Part shown: positions 1 to 9,637 of the stretch, piece by piece | Layout: each line of letters begins with the position of its first letter | How positions within the stretch are numbered: the first letter of the stretch is position 1 | Assembly: GCA_025463005.1 (NCBI GenBank) | Contig: JAOAPR010000041.1 | Span: 16,673-80,672, forward strand | DNA length: 64,000 bases | Origin: Bryobacterales bacterium | GTDB taxonomy: Bacteria > Acidobacteriota > Terriglobia > Bryobacterales > Bryobacteraceae | Reading direction: 5' to 3' | Program-made: the position numbers and the translations under genes | Notes under the pieces: model-generated | What the model was told of the DNA's origin: nothing | Database searches by the model: none | Seen by the model: the letters and a program-made list of their open reading frames with translations, nothing else

Positions 1-1692
1 GGTGTGATTATTTCGGACCCAGGTCAAGCTGGCATTGCCCGTGGGCTTGTAGTAATTCAAGTTGATGTCCTGTCCCGGACCCATGCCCGCCGCCATGCCT
101 CCCTGGGCATTGCTCATTCCCCCAAAAACCGGGAACAGATTATTATTGGTTCCCCGCAAGCCGATTAATGCAACGGGGTCGTAGCGTAGATGGGGTTGCC
201 AATTATGCATCCCCAGCACGCCCGCGCCAAAATGCAGCAACAAGGTGGGCGTCAATGTCTGATCGTAGTTCAAACGCACCGTTGTCGACCTGATCAAGCT
301 CGGGAGACCGCCCCGGATGGGATCTGGCAGGATGTTGACGTTCGGGTTGTCCTGGTGGTTGGTCGACCAGAACCCGGAGAGTTTCGCATTCGCCATAAGC
401 TGGTAATCGGCCTTGAGGGAGGGAATGGTGGTGCTCTTCGGATTAACAAAGGTTCGAATATAGTTATTGATCAGCCCGGTAGTGGTCGGCAGCGGGATTA
501 GCGCCTGAACTCTCTGCGCGACCGGATCCATTCGGGTCAGCGGAACGATGTTACCGGGAAATATATTCCGGTAGCGCAGCCCGTCCGCCTCCACGCGATC
601 CGTCTGCGGATCGTAGACCGTGTTTTCGAGCACCTGGCGACCCAGCCCGTCTGTAGTCACAACCCGGCCAGTTCGGGCCGCAGCAAAATTGCCCGCACGA
701 TAGTCCAGAGTGGGGAGCGTCGTCGAGGTAGCGTTGTTGACCGTGGTTTCGCGGTACTGTTCGTAGCCGAAAAAGAAGAAGGCCTTATTACGGCCGTCAA
801 ACAGCTTCGGTATATAGACCGGACCACCCGCCGTGAAGCCGAAATCATTTCGCCGCTGGCGAGGCCTGAGCAGATGCCCGTTTCCGTCACTGGTGAAGGG
901 AACGCCCGCGTTGAGGAATTCGTTGACGAAGTAGTCGTAGACGGTTCCGTGAAGCTGGTTGGTGCCTGACTTCATCGTGAGATTGAACACTCCACCGCCC
1001 GCCAGCCCGAACTCCGCGGAGTAGTTGCTGGTTTGAATTGCGAATTCCTGAATCGAATCGACGCTCGACTGGGTCTGGGATTGGGCCGAGTACCAACCGT
1101 TGGTCGCGTCCTGACCGTCGATCCGCATCGCTTGCGAGTTGGTCGGGTTCCCGTTGATTCGAATGGAGGAATCCGTGGCGTAATTAGAGCCTGGCAGCAA
1201 TTGCACCACGGAGTAGGGCGTTCGGATGCCGGAAGCGCTGGCGTTGGCCCCGATCGACATCACCGGAAGATTGTTCATGGTGCTCGTCGAAACGGTATGG
1301 CTCAGCTCTCCGCTCTCAGTCTTCAGGAGCGGCGCGGCTTCGGTGACCGTCACAGATTCGGTGTTCGAACCCACCTCCAGGAGGACATCGACGCGGAAGG
1401 TTTGCGCCACACCAACCGTAAGGCTCTGCCGGACGTACTTCTTGAAACCCGGAACGGTCACCGACAGCTCGTATTGTCCGGCCGGCAACTGCGCGATGGT
1501 GTAATTGCCGGTGGCTGAACTCGCCGCCCGGTTCACGATTCCGGTTTCTACGTTCCTGATGTCAATCGGAGCATTAGCGACCACGGCGCCTGCCGGGTCC
1601 GAAACTGTACCAGTGATGGTTCCACGGTCGCTTTGGGCAAATACCGCCAACGCGAATGAAATTGAGCAAACCGCGAGCTTCAGTAATCGCAT
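1..1692 (-). CDS. Oar-like TonB-dependent receptor, 5' part only
   Basis: Outer-membrane receptor of the carboxypeptidase-regulatory/Oar type, presumed to import oligomeric nutrients with TonB energy. The frame is open from an ATG at 1692 to the window edge (564 codons), so the barrel C-terminus lies outside. Visible are a signal peptide ending FALAVFAQ, a regulatory beta-sandwich at about residues 22-105 (begins SDRGTITGTVSDPAGAVV), then a plug-like region with the SSVDSIQEFAIQTSNYSAEFG segment. The last visible residues, WVRNNHT, match WVKGNHT in the full paralog at 44549-48226, so about the first half is present. A GAGGAGG Shine-Dalgarno lies 7-8 nt before the start. Family assignment is firm; the substrate is unknown. 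Confidence 0.88.
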   Translation of the reverse strand, partial: MRLLKLAVCSISFALAVFAQSDRGTITGTVSDPAGAVVANAPIDIRNVETGIVNRAASSATGNYTIAQLPAGQYELSVTVPGFKKYVRQSLTVGVAQTFRVDVLLEVGSNTESVTVTEAAPLLKTESGELSHTVSTSTMNNLPVMSIGANASASGIRTPYSVVQLLPGSNYATDSSIRINGNPTNSQAMRIDGQDATNGWYSAQSQTQSSVDSIQEFAIQTSNYSAEFGLAGGGVFNLTMKSGTNQLHGTVYDYFVNEFLNAGVPFTSDGNGHLLRPRQRRNDFGFTAGGPVYIPKLFDGRNKAFFFFGYEQYRETTVNNATSTTLPTLDYRAGNFAAARTGRVVTTDGLGRQVLENTVYDPQTDRVEADGLRYRNIFPGNIVPLTRMDPVAQRVQALIPLPTTTGLINNYIRTFVNPKSTTIPSLKADYQLMANAKLSGFWSTNHQDNPNVNILPDPIRGGLPSLIRSTTVRLNYDQTLTPTLLLHFGAGVLGMHNWQPHLRYDPVALIGLRGTNNNLFPVFGGMSNAQGGMAAGMGPGQDINLNYYKPTGNASLTWVRNNHT

Positions 1693-1770
1693 GGACCAGC
1701 CTCCTCACCCCCGCAGTCCGGTTTTCGACCAAACCGCCGGGTAGAACTATACAGCCATGCGATCACGTGG

Positions 1771-2871
1771 TCAAGGGGTCTTCTGTTTATCAATCTTGGC
1801 TTGCGCCGCCGCATCGCCCTGCTCCGCAGCCAAGCGAAACCACTTCGAAGCCTCGGCTTCATTCTTCACGACGCCTCGGCCCGCGGCATACATTCGTCCC
1901 AGGTTGTACTGCGCCGGCGCATAACCCAGCAAAGCAGCCTGCCGATACCAGCGCACTGCCTCAGCATCGATCTGGATCGTCCCCCACCCGTTTTCGTAGG
2001 TCAGGCCGAGCGCGTTTTGCGCCGGGGCATCACCCGCACCCGCTAAGCCTCGAAGCGCGTCTTGTGCCTGCGACAATCCCAGCTCCGCCGCCTTGCGGAA
2101 CCACTCGACCGCCTGGGCGGTGTCGCGCGGAACGCCCTGCCCCAGAACATAGAGCGCCCCCAGGTTGAGTTGCGCCGGGGAAAACTCTTGCTCGGCCGAC
2201 CTGCGATACCACTTCGCCGCTTCGGCCGGGTCCTTGGAAATACCCTGGCCGCTGGCATAAGCGAACCCGACGTTGAACTGGGCTTCGGCATCTCCCTGCT
2301 CCGCGGCTTTCCGGAACCAGCCGAAGGCCTGCGTGTAGTCTTGCGCGACTCCCTGGCCTTCGCGGTAGGCGGTCCCGAGATTGTGTTGCGCCGCGGCGAA
2401 ACCCTGGTCAGCCGCCTTTCGAAACCAGTTCGCGGCTTGCGCATAATCCTGGGCGACACCCCGGCCGAATACGTACATCGTCCCGAGGTTGTGCTGCGCC
2501 TGCATCAGCCCCTGTTGCGCGGCCTTGCGATACCAGCTCGCGGCTTCGTTGTAATCCTGGGGAATTCCCTGCCCGATGAAATACATCTGACCAACCCGGT
2601 ATTGAGCCTCGGCAAATCCCTGCGTGCCGGCCTTGCGAAACCAGTTGAAGGCCTCGCGATAATCCTGCGGGACGCCTTGACCTTCCCAGTGCATCACGCC
2701 GAGAGTATACTGAGCCTCGGCGTTCCCTTGTTCCGCCAAGGGCCGAAGGATTCCGAGGGCCGTCGCGTAATCGCTTTTTTCGATTGAGTCACGAGCCTGC
2801 GATACTGTCTGCGCCGAGAGAGGCGCACATGCCAGTAAAATCCCCAAAAGTGCGGTCACAGGGACGCTCAT
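1771..2871 (-). CDS. Exported Sel1-repeat (TPR-like) protein
   Basis: Solenoid protein of Sel1-like repeats, usually a periplasmic protein-protein interaction scaffold. I start at 2871 (MSVPVTALLGILLACAPLSAQ), a clean signal peptide; the longer frame to 2919 adds 16 charged residues in front of it. About eight 36-residue repeats follow (pattern AEAQYxLGxMYxxGQGVxQDYxEAxxWFRKAAxQG). One, LSQAQDALRGLAGAG, is collapsed to 15 residues, breaking the periodicity. Divergent from the AAA+ gene at 3006. No partner can be named. Confidence 0.85.
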   Translation of the reverse strand: MSVPVTALLGILLACAPLSAQTVSQARDSIEKSDYATALGILRPLAEQGNAEAQYTLGVMHWEGQGVPQDYREAFNWFRKAGTQGFAEAQYRVGQMYFIGQGIPQDYNEAASWYRKAAQQGLMQAQHNLGTMYVFGRGVAQDYAQAANWFRKAADQGFAAAQHNLGTAYREGQGVAQDYTQAFGWFRKAAEQGDAEAQFNVGFAYASGQGISKDPAEAAKWYRRSAEQEFSPAQLNLGALYVLGQGVPRDTAQAVEWFRKAAELGLSQAQDALRGLAGAGDAPAQNALGLTYENGWGTIQIDAEAVRWYRQAALLGYAPAQYNLGRMYAAGRGVVKNEAEASKWFRLAAEQGDAAAQAKIDKQKTP

Positions 2872-3005
2872 CCGCTTGATCGTATCAAGAAGACCCACCG
2901 GCCGCTGACAAGCGCACACTTTTCGTATACAGATCCAGGACTCCCGGGCCGATAACTAAACTTCAAGCGCACGCTTGTGCAGCTCTGCGGAGAGAGGTGT
3001 ATCTC

Positions 3006-4322
3006 ATGACGCCCGTTATGGACGCGACTGAAGTACTGTCTTTAGTCCCCCCGGTACCTGAGTCCATCGAAGATCTCGGAATTTCATCCTCGGCGATCGA
3101 ACAACTGGTTTTGAAGCATCTCTATTTTCACGGCGAGCTGCTGGGCCGAGAGATGGCGCATAACCTCGGGCTGCAATTCAGCCTGATCGATCCCGTGCTC
3201 GAGAATCTCAAGCGCCAGCATCATGTAGGCCTGAAGAAGTCCATGGGAATGGGCAACGCTTCCGGTGTTTTCGCCCTTACTGAGTCTGGACGAAATCTGA
3301 CCCGCGAGGGCCTGGAGAACAACCAGTACGCCGGGCCCGTGCCAGTGCCGTTAGAGCAATACTCTGAATTTGTCCGGAAGCAGCGGCTGGCGGAAAACTG
3401 GTTAACAGAAGAGGCTTTGGACCGGGCATTCAAGCACCTGGTGGTGGCGGACGACATCCTCGAGCAGCTCGGGCCGGCGGTGAACTCGAACAAGTCGTTC
3501 CTGATTTACGGCCAGCCCGGCAATGGAAAAACTGCGCTGGCGGAATCGTTTCTGAACCTCGAATCAGCGCCGATTTACATGCCCTACGCGATCGAGTGTC
3601 AGGGCAATATAGTACAGCTCTACGATCCCATCTATCACAAGAAGATCGAACCTGCCGAAGCGTCCAAGTCAGCCGTGGCGAATGTGACGGAGTTTGACGG
3701 CCGGTGGTTCAAATGCCGGCGTCCGTTCATCATTACCGGCGGCGAGCTGACCTTGGACATGCTGGATCTGAGCTACAACAAAGTTTCAAAGGTTTACGAT
3801 GCGCCCTTCCAGCTAAAGGCCAACAACGGCATCTACCTGATCGACGATTTCGGCCGTCAGCGAGCCACGCCCGCCGAGGTTCTCAACCGCTGGATCGTCC
3901 CCATGGAACGGCGCGTGGATTACCTGACCTTTCAGACTGGCGGAAAAATGACCGTGCCGTTTGAAGCGTTCCTGGTTTTTTCCACCAATCTTAGGCCGGA
4001 TCAGCTAGGCGACGAAGCTTTCCTCCGCCGTATCCAGTACAAGATGTTTCTGCGCAGCCCCGATGCGCAGGAGTTCATCCACATTTTCAGGCGCTTTGCG
4101 GAATCTCGTGGTCTGGAGTGCCCGGCGGGCCTGGCGGAAGGTTTCGTCCAGAAGCACTATGTGGACGGCAGCAAGCGTCTCCGCCGCTGTCACCCGCGCG
4201 ACGTGATCTCCCACGCCATCGACGTCATCCACTTCAAGCGCCTGCCCCTGACGCTGACGGAAAAGCTGCTCGACCGCGCGTTCCGAAGCTGCTTTGTCGA
4301 AAGCGCCGAAATGATCGACTGA
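3006..4322 (+). CDS. Winged-helix AAA+ ATPase, unknown role
   Basis: Cytoplasmic AAA+ protein of about 438 residues. The first ~110 residues look like a winged helix (LVLKHLYFHGELLGREMAHNL, then LESGR-type wing). A P-loop GQPGNGKT follows near residue 170, a Walker B IYLIDDFGR near 280, and a sensor-like FSTNLRPD with arginine-rich LRRIQYKMF near 325-345. ATG 3006 is chosen over the GTG at 2997 because GGAGAGAGG sits 8 nt upstream of the ATG. No membrane segment or signal is present. I recognise the fold class but not a named function; neighbours (Sel1 protein, YjbQ protein) do not settle it. Confidence 0.75.
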   Translation: MTPVMDATEVLSLVPPVPESIEDLGISSSAIEQLVLKHLYFHGELLGREMAHNLGLQFSLIDPVLENLKRQHHVGLKKSMGMGNASGVFALTESGRNLTREGLENNQYAGPVPVPLEQYSEFVRKQRLAENWLTEEALDRAFKHLVVADDILEQLGPAVNSNKSFLIYGQPGNGKTALAESFLNLESAPIYMPYAIECQGNIVQLYDPIYHKKIEPAEASKSAVANVTEFDGRWFKCRRPFIITGGELTLDMLDLSYNKVSKVYDAPFQLKANNGIYLIDDFGRQRATPAEVLNRWIVPMERRVDYLTFQTGGKMTVPFEAFLVFSTNLRPDQLGDEAFLRRIQYKMFLRSPDAQEFIHIFRRFAESRGLECPAGLAEGFVQKHYVDGSKRLRRCHPRDVISHAIDVIHFKRLPLTLTEKLLDRAFRSCFVESAEMID

Positions 4323-4334
4323 CCCGCTTTAAGA

Positions 4335-4754
4335 TCACTCGCCGACGATCTTCACTAGCACGCGCTTGCGCCTCCGGCCGTCGAACTCGCCGTAGAAGAT
4401 CTGCTCCCACGGGCCGAAGTCCAGCTTGCCCGCCGTTACGGCCACCACCACTTCGCGACCCATGACCTGGCGCTTCATGTGGGCGTCGGCATTATCTTCG
4501 CCGGTGCGATTGTGCTGGTATTGCGAAGTAGGCTCGTGCGGCGCCAGGGCTTCCAGCCACTTTTCGTAGTCCTGGTGCAGGCCGCGCTCGTCGTCGTTGA
4601 TGAACACACTGGCGGTGATGTGCATGGCGTTCACCAGCGCGAGTCCTTCGCGAACGCCGCTTTCCCGCAGGCAGGACTCCACTTGAGAGGTGATGTTGAG
4701 GAATGCCCGGCGCGTAGGAACCTCGAACCATAACTCTTTCCGGTAGCTTTTCAT
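4335..4754 (-). CDS. YjbQ/UPF0047 family protein
   Basis: Small cytoplasmic protein of the YjbQ family (139 aa, the usual length), associated in Escherichia coli with a weak secondary thiamine-phosphate synthase activity. Family hallmarks are visible: an early aromatic strand ([17 protein letters not shown]), [17 protein letters not shown], then [17 protein letters not shown] and a C-terminal [18 protein letters not shown]. The His in AMHITA and the His in NADAHMK are the usual conserved polar residues. Converges on the AAA+ gene, 12 bp apart. The real physiological role of this family remains unsettled. Confidence 0.88.
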   Translation of the reverse strand: MKSYRKELWFEVPTRRAFLNITSQVESCLRESGVREGLALVNAMHITASVFINDDERGLHQDYEKWLEALAPHEPTSQYQHNRTGEDNADAHMKRQVMGREVVVAVTAGKLDFGPWEQIFYGEFDGRRRKRVLVKIVGE

Positions 4755-4804
4755 CGGCGGCTTACAGCCAGGGTATCAACCTCCGTGCCACAGCCTGGTG
4801 GCGA

Positions 4805-7141
4805 TCACACCAGCACCTCGGGAGCGCTCGCGCCATTTGCGCCATTGCTTCGTTGCTTTTCGCGGTACATCCGCTGATCGGCAGCCGCCAGCAGGGCCTC
4901 GGCATCCTCCCCGTCGGCGGGATAATACGCTACTCCCACGCTGATTCCGAGGCAGCCTGTGCCCACCGTTTCGTAGCCCGCCTGCGCCACGGCGCTGCTC
5001 AATTGCGCCACCTTGGCGCTGACGGACTCGGTGTTTTGCCCCGGCAACACCACCACGAACTCATCTCCTCCCAGGCGCGCCACGGTATCGTACTCGCGGC
5101 AATGCATCCGCAGCGTTCGCGCCACCTCCCGCAGCACACGATTGCCTTCCAGGTGGCCGAACCGGTCGTTAATCTGCTTGAATCCGTCCAGATCGCACAC
5201 CAGGACCGCGATCGTTTGATCGGTTCGCTTGGCGCGTGCAAGCTCGGAATCCAGATGCAGGAACAGCGAACGGGCATTGGGCAGTTCTGTGAGCATGTCG
5301 GTTACGGCGGAGCGCTCCGCTTGGCGATACTTGAGAGCGTTTTCGACCGACACGGCTACCTTGGTTGCCACCGCCGATAGCACTCGCAGGTGGTCTTCGG
5401 CGAACGCGTTCTTCTCCCGCGAATACAGGCACAACACGCCGGCCACGCCACTAAAGCCCTCGAGCGGTATGGCGAGGGCCGACCGTAATGACGTGGCGCC
5501 CCCCACACTCGGGCGATCCGGATGATCCATGGGATCTTCGTTCAACAGCGGCGTCGCGGTGGCCGCGGCCCGGCCGCAAATCCCTTCGCCCCACTCCACC
5601 ACGGCCGATGCAACCTGCATGGAATCCAGGCCCGTGACATACTCCGCCTCCAACCGATCTTCGTGGCGCATGTAGACCGCGAGCGTGTCATGCGGGCAGA
5701 GCTGTTTAACGTGCTGGGACAGCACGGAAAATGTTTCGTCCAGACTGAGAGAATTGCCCAGATCCTGAGCCAGCGCGAACAAGTGCTGTACTTCCTGCCG
5801 GGCCGCCGCGATCGGAGAGACGGTCTGAGCCGGATGCGAACCGGGTTGGATCGCGACAGATTTATCGTTGGCACGGAGTTCCAGCTCGCCGTAATAAGTC
5901 GCCAGGATCTCGACCACTTTCGGATCGAAGCTTTTCCCTGACTCGGCTTTCAGGTGGGCGATGGCCTCCTCCAGGGTGTAAGCGCGGCGGTAACTGCGCG
6001 TCGAAACCAGCGCATCCAGGCAATCCACCGCGGCCAGAATACGTGCGCCCAGTGGAATCTCTTGGCCGCGGAGCCCGGCTGGATATCCGGTGCCGTCCCA
6101 CTTCTCATGGTGCGACCGCACGATGGGCGCCACAGGGTACGGAAAACCGGCTTGCTCCACGATTTCAGCGCCGGCCACCGGGTGGATTTTCATTTTGTCG
6201 AACTCGGCCTTGGTCAACCGGCCGGGCTTGGAAAGAATGTGTTCGGGCACGGCCAGCTTGCCGACATTGCGCAGCAGGGCCGCGGCTCGCAGAGCCTGAA
6301 GATCCAAATCGGATAACCGCATCTGCCTGCCGATCTCCAGCGCATCGCTCCACACGCTGCGCTCATGCTTGCGATGCTCCGGATCGCGGCCTTCAATGGC
6401 CACCGCCAGCGATTCGATGGTGCGGAAATGGAGGCTGTTGAATTCCTCAGTCGCGCGGCGCGCCTGTTCCATCCGTTCCAGATACAGCCTGTAGGCGTGC
6501 ACCATCCAGTACAACATCGGGACCACCAGGACGGTGATCTGCCAACCGTTGTGGCGATCGGCGATGGTCAGCAGACCGGCCGCGCTCCCTCCGGCAATGT
6601 AGTGAGGAAAAGTCCAGAAGAAGGATTGTTTCCACACGGCGCCGGCCCGCTTATGCTCCTGGCGCGCAACCAACCCTGTCAGGGCACCGCTGCTCACCGC
6701 GAAATAAGCGATCGCGGCCAGAACCATCAATAGGGGCGATGGAACGGCTGCGGCTCCAGCCACTCGAATATGATATGTGGCATAAGCGGCGGAGATCGCG
6801 AGCACAGCAATCGCGCCGTGAAGAGCTATCGCCAGCCGCGGCGGACGAGGTCTGGTCCACACCAGACTCTCTACCAGAGCGCTCAGGCAAGCGATAACCG
6901 CTGTCCCCGTCCAGCTCAACACCGCGACCGAAATCAACAGGACGAAAAAACGAACCGAGAGCCGGGTTGCTAATCCGCGCAGCCGGATTTGCAGGAAGCC
7001 GGCCAGAGCCGCTACGGCGAGCAGCTCCCCGAAGCGGATCGGATCGCTATTGGACCATTTGCTGAGGGCCCCTAGCAGCGTGCCGTATCCGGCTATCAAC
7101 ACGAGGGTTGAATACAGTTTTAGTGACTGAGTTGTCGACAC
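4805..7141 (-). CDS. Membrane HD-GYP/GAF/GGDEF protein with degenerate HD
   Basis: Cyclic-di-GMP signalling protein, 778 aa. Residues 1-225 hold about six to eight hydrophobic segments, HD-GYP spans ~235-425, GAF ~450-605, GGDEF ~610-770. The GGDEF active site is intact (RLGGDEF, 690-695), with the product-inhibition site RxxD nine residues upstream (REYD), so diguanylate cyclase activity is expected. In the HD-GYP domain the HD dyad is replaced: ALLRNVGK at 288-295 stands where HDxGK is normal. The other ligands (H259, H320, H344-H345, D373) and GTGYP (350-354) remain. Phosphodiesterase activity is therefore doubtful. Likely monocistronic. Confidence 0.93.
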   Translation of the reverse strand: MSTTQSLKLYSTLVLIAGYGTLLGALSKWSNSDPIRFGELLAVAALAGFLQIRLRGLATRLSVRFFVLLISVAVLSWTGTAVIACLSALVESLVWTRPRPPRLAIALHGAIAVLAISAAYATYHIRVAGAAAVPSPLLMVLAAIAYFAVSSGALTGLVARQEHKRAGAVWKQSFFWTFPHYIAGGSAAGLLTIADRHNGWQITVLVVPMLYWMVHAYRLYLERMEQARRATEEFNSLHFRTIESLAVAIEGRDPEHRKHERSVWSDALEIGRQMRLSDLDLQALRAAALLRNVGKLAVPEHILSKPGRLTKAEFDKMKIHPVAGAEIVEQAGFPYPVAPIVRSHHEKWDGTGYPAGLRGQEIPLGARILAAVDCLDALVSTRSYRRAYTLEEAIAHLKAESGKSFDPKVVEILATYYGELELRANDKSVAIQPGSHPAQTVSPIAAARQEVQHLFALAQDLGNSLSLDETFSVLSQHVKQLCPHDTLAVYMRHEDRLEAEYVTGLDSMQVASAVVEWGEGICGRAAATATPLLNEDPMDHPDRPSVGGATSLRSALAIPLEGFSGVAGVLCLYSREKNAFAEDHLRVLSAVATKVAVSVENALKYRQAERSAVTDMLTELPNARSLFLHLDSELARAKRTDQTIAVLVCDLDGFKQINDRFGHLEGNRVLREVARTLRMHCREYDTVARLGGDEFVVVLPGQNTESVSAKVAQLSSAVAQAGYETVGTGCLGISVGVAYYPADGEDAEALLAAADQRMYREKQRSNGANGASAPEVLV

Positions 7142-7344
7142 AGTTTCGAGCTTGCTGGGGCAACTCGGTCGCCATTTACGCGCGGCCAGATTTCAACAGC
7201 CTGCCCCGTCGCCAAGTCGCCTGCTTCTAAGAGATGCGCGGAGTGGCGCGAAACGGTACTAAGAACTTCGTCAGAAGCCGGATATGCCGGCGCGGGACAA
7301 TCCGCCCGTGCGGTGCGGACACTTTGTCTATGAGCGGGGAAGGC

Positions 7345-8673
7345 TTACGATCGCGCCTGCCGCATGCCCGATCCCCGCACAAAGCCCGACATGGGCGGCG
7401 GAGGCGGAAGGGGCTCAGGTGCGGGCGCGGGCTTCTTCGGCCGTGCGTCCAGCCGGGTGACGATCATCTCATCTTTAGTCCGCTGGAACTTGGGCGTCCC
7501 CGGGGCAACACCGGTGGCCGCGACCACCTCGTTGGTGACCTCCAGCGCCGCCGGCAAGTACTTCTGGAAATAGTTGCGAATGCGGTCGTGCACGATCCGC
7601 TGGGTGGAATAGACCGCCAGATACAGCACCTGTTCTCCAGGCGTCTTAGAAAGAAGCGCGTAAAGCTGCGACGGTTTCTGCAGCTTGGGACTTTTCAGAT
7701 CGCGCTCCAGCTTCTTCGCGGCCGTTGCCAGTTTCTCCGGAGTCGCCGCTTCGAGCTTGGTCAGCTCCGCGGCGGTGATTACGGCGTTGCGTTCCTTGGG
7801 ATTGAGCTTTTCAAACAGCACGTACAGGAACAGCGCCATGGTGTTGATCCGGAAATCGAGCCCGAAGGGCACCATGTGACGAGCTTTTTGAAGCTTGGCG
7901 AAAACCGGCAGATTCAGTTTTGCGCCCGTGAGCTCCGGCGAGTAAAGCTGGATCAGCTTTTCCTGCTCGAGCGCGGCCAGCAGATCCTGCGAGTCGGGCT
8001 CCGCCGCGATATTCCGCAGCTCGCGGCCCAGCGCTTCCGGGGAAATGCGTGTGAGCATCTCCGCCTCGCGCGCATTTTCATACTGCAGCCGCGTGCGCTC
8101 GTCGATCACGTATCCCAGCCGCACTCTGAAGCGGATCAGCCGCAGCATACGCGACGGATCGTCATAAAAGGAATAATTGTGAACCGCGCGCAGCTCTTTC
8201 CGTTCGATGTCGCCGACGCCGTTGGTGGGATCCACCAGCAGTCCCAGGGACGCACGGTTGAGGGACAGCGCTACGGAGTTCACGGTGAAATCCCGGCAGC
8301 GTAGATCTTCGTGGATGGTAGCCGGTTCGATCACCGGTCGCGCACCCGACTTTGCGAATTTTTCGGAGCGCGCCATGGCGATCTCCACCGAAACCCCGCC
8401 CTCGAATCGCAGTTGAGTGGACTTCTTTGCGTCATCCGTCGAAACCACCGTCCCGCCGTGCTTCGTGGTCATGACCTTGACCAGCTTGGCGGGGTTGCCC
8501 TCGACGGTGAAATCGAGGTCGCGGACGGGGAAACCGCCTAGAACATCGCGCATTGCTCCGCCGGTGAGGTACAAGCTCAGGCCCGTGGCGGCAGCGGCCG
8601 CCTGCATCTCGCCCACCACCCGAAACTGTTCCCCGGTCAGGTGGCTTTCCAGCATGAACATGTAATCGCTCAT
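7345..8673 (-). CDS. cca: CCA tRNA nucleotidyltransferase / poly(A) polymerase family
   Basis: Class II nucleotidyltransferase that adds CCA to tRNA 3' ends, or adds short poly(A); the two cannot be separated by eye. I use ATG 8673 (MSDYMFMLESHL), since the longer frame to 8859 runs inside xerD. The polymerase motif is clear: YLTGGAMRDVLGG followed by DLDFTVEGN, with two metal-binding aspartates, then IHEDLRCRDFTVNS and RMLRLIRFRVRLGY, the RNA- and nucleotide-binding helices. The C-terminus is long (about 441 aa in total) and ends in a proline-rich tail. It lies 37 bp downstream of xerD and is probably co-transcribed. Confidence 0.85.
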   Translation of the reverse strand: MSDYMFMLESHLTGEQFRVVGEMQAAAAATGLSLYLTGGAMRDVLGGFPVRDLDFTVEGNPAKLVKVMTTKHGGTVVSTDDAKKSTQLRFEGGVSVEIAMARSEKFAKSGARPVIEPATIHEDLRCRDFTVNSVALSLNRASLGLLVDPTNGVGDIERKELRAVHNYSFYDDPSRMLRLIRFRVRLGYVIDERTRLQYENAREAEMLTRISPEALGRELRNIAAEPDSQDLLAALEQEKLIQLYSPELTGAKLNLPVFAKLQKARHMVPFGLDFRINTMALFLYVLFEKLNPKERNAVITAAELTKLEAATPEKLATAAKKLERDLKSPKLQKPSQLYALLSKTPGEQVLYLAVYSTQRIVHDRIRNYFQKYLPAALEVTNEVVAATGVAPGTPKFQRTKDEMIVTRLDARPKKPAPAPEPLPPPPPMSGFVRGSGMRQARS

Positions 8674-8710
8674 TCTGTCCTCGCCTTCTCTTCGCACCGC
8701 GCCGGGGTAT

Positions 8711-9637
8711 TCATGCGCGGGGGTGGTGCCGGTCGATAACATCGCGCAGCCTGCGCCGGGCCACGTGCGTATAAACCTGGGTAGTGGAAATGTCGGCGTG
8801 TCCCAGCATGATCTGGACGCTGCGCAAGTCCGCGCCGCCCTCCACCAGATGCGTAGCAAAACTGTGCCGGACGACGTGTGGCGTCAGCCGGCGAAAAATT
8901 CCTGCGCTCCGTCCATGCTTCCCCAGCAAAGCCCAAAAGCGCTGGCGGGTCATGGCGGATCCTCGCGCGGTGACAAACAGAAACCGGCTCGCGCGGCCCT
9001 TTAGCAGCCGGGGTCGCCCCGTTTCCAGATAGCGATCAAGCGCAGCCCCGGCCGGTTCCCCGAACGGAACCACTCGCTGCTTGTTTCCTTTGCCGATGAC
9101 TTTCAGCACTCCCAGCCGCCGCTCCACCGCCGACAATTCCAGGCCGCATAATTCGCTGACCCGCAAGCCCGTGGCATACAGAAGTTCGAGCATCGCGCGA
9201 TCCCTCAATTCCCGCGGCTTTGTGCCCTCAGGCGACGCGACCAGACGCTCGATCTCCTCCTGGTTGAGGTATTTCGGCAAGGTCGACCACTGCTTGGGGG
9301 ATGCCAGAAATTCCGCCGGATCCTGCGTCACTTCGCCTTCGCGAGCCAGGAACCGATAGTAGTTCCGTAGTGTCGCTACATGTCTCGCAATCGAGCGTGG
9401 CGAGAACTTAGCCCCATAGAGGGACTCCACGTAATCGGCGAGCTGTTGCGCTGTGGCCTTTTGCTCTGGCACCGGAAGCTTTGCGGTAAACCTTTCCAAA
9501 TCAAGACGATAAGAAGAAAGCGTGTGGCTGGCCAGCCCCTTTTCCACGCGGCAGAAGTTCAGAAAAGACTCCGCCAGCCCGGATAGTGGCTTCACTATGC
9601 CGGAATGTGGCTTCGCCACTGGCGCCAACGGCTGCAT
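8711..9637 (-). CDS. xerD: XerD-type tyrosine recombinase
   Basis: Site-specific recombinase of the XerC/XerD family, acting at dif to resolve chromosome dimers. Start set at ATG 9637 (308 aa, normal length); the frame to 9925 would overlap the divergent gene. The N-terminal SAM-like domain (FLNFCRVEKGLASHTLSSYR) is followed by the catalytic domain with all six expected residues: Arg in ATGLRVSEL, Lys in IGKGNKQR, HVVRHSFATH (His-x-x-Arg), His in MLGHADIS and the nucleophile Tyr in TTQVYTH. No integrase context or attachment site is seen nearby, so this is a housekeeping recombinase rather than a mobile element. XerC versus XerD is a guess by similarity. Confidence 0.88.
   Translation of the reverse strand: MQPLAPVAKPHSGIVKPLSGLAESFLNFCRVEKGLASHTLSSYRLDLERFTAKLPVPEQKATAQQLADYVESLYGAKFSPRSIARHVATLRNYYRFLAREGEVTQDPAEFLASPKQWSTLPKYLNQEEIERLVASPEGTKPRELRDRAMLELLYATGLRVSELCGLELSAVERRLGVLKVIGKGNKQRVVPFGEPAGAALDRYLETGRPRLLKGRASRFLFVTARGSAMTRQRFWALLGKHGRSAGIFRRLTPHVVRHSFATHLVEGGADLRSVQIMLGHADISTTQVYTHVARRRLRDVIDRHHPRA

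Noticed and set aside
7234..8304. A 356-codon plus-strand frame opposite the cca gene
   Set aside because: It is the antisense of a well-supported nucleotidyltransferase and shows only composition-driven Arg/Leu/Gln sequence.
8711..9637. XerD-type recombinase as a sign of an integrated element
   Set aside because: The gene has housekeeping length and context, and no attachment repeats, phage genes or tRNA lie nearby.
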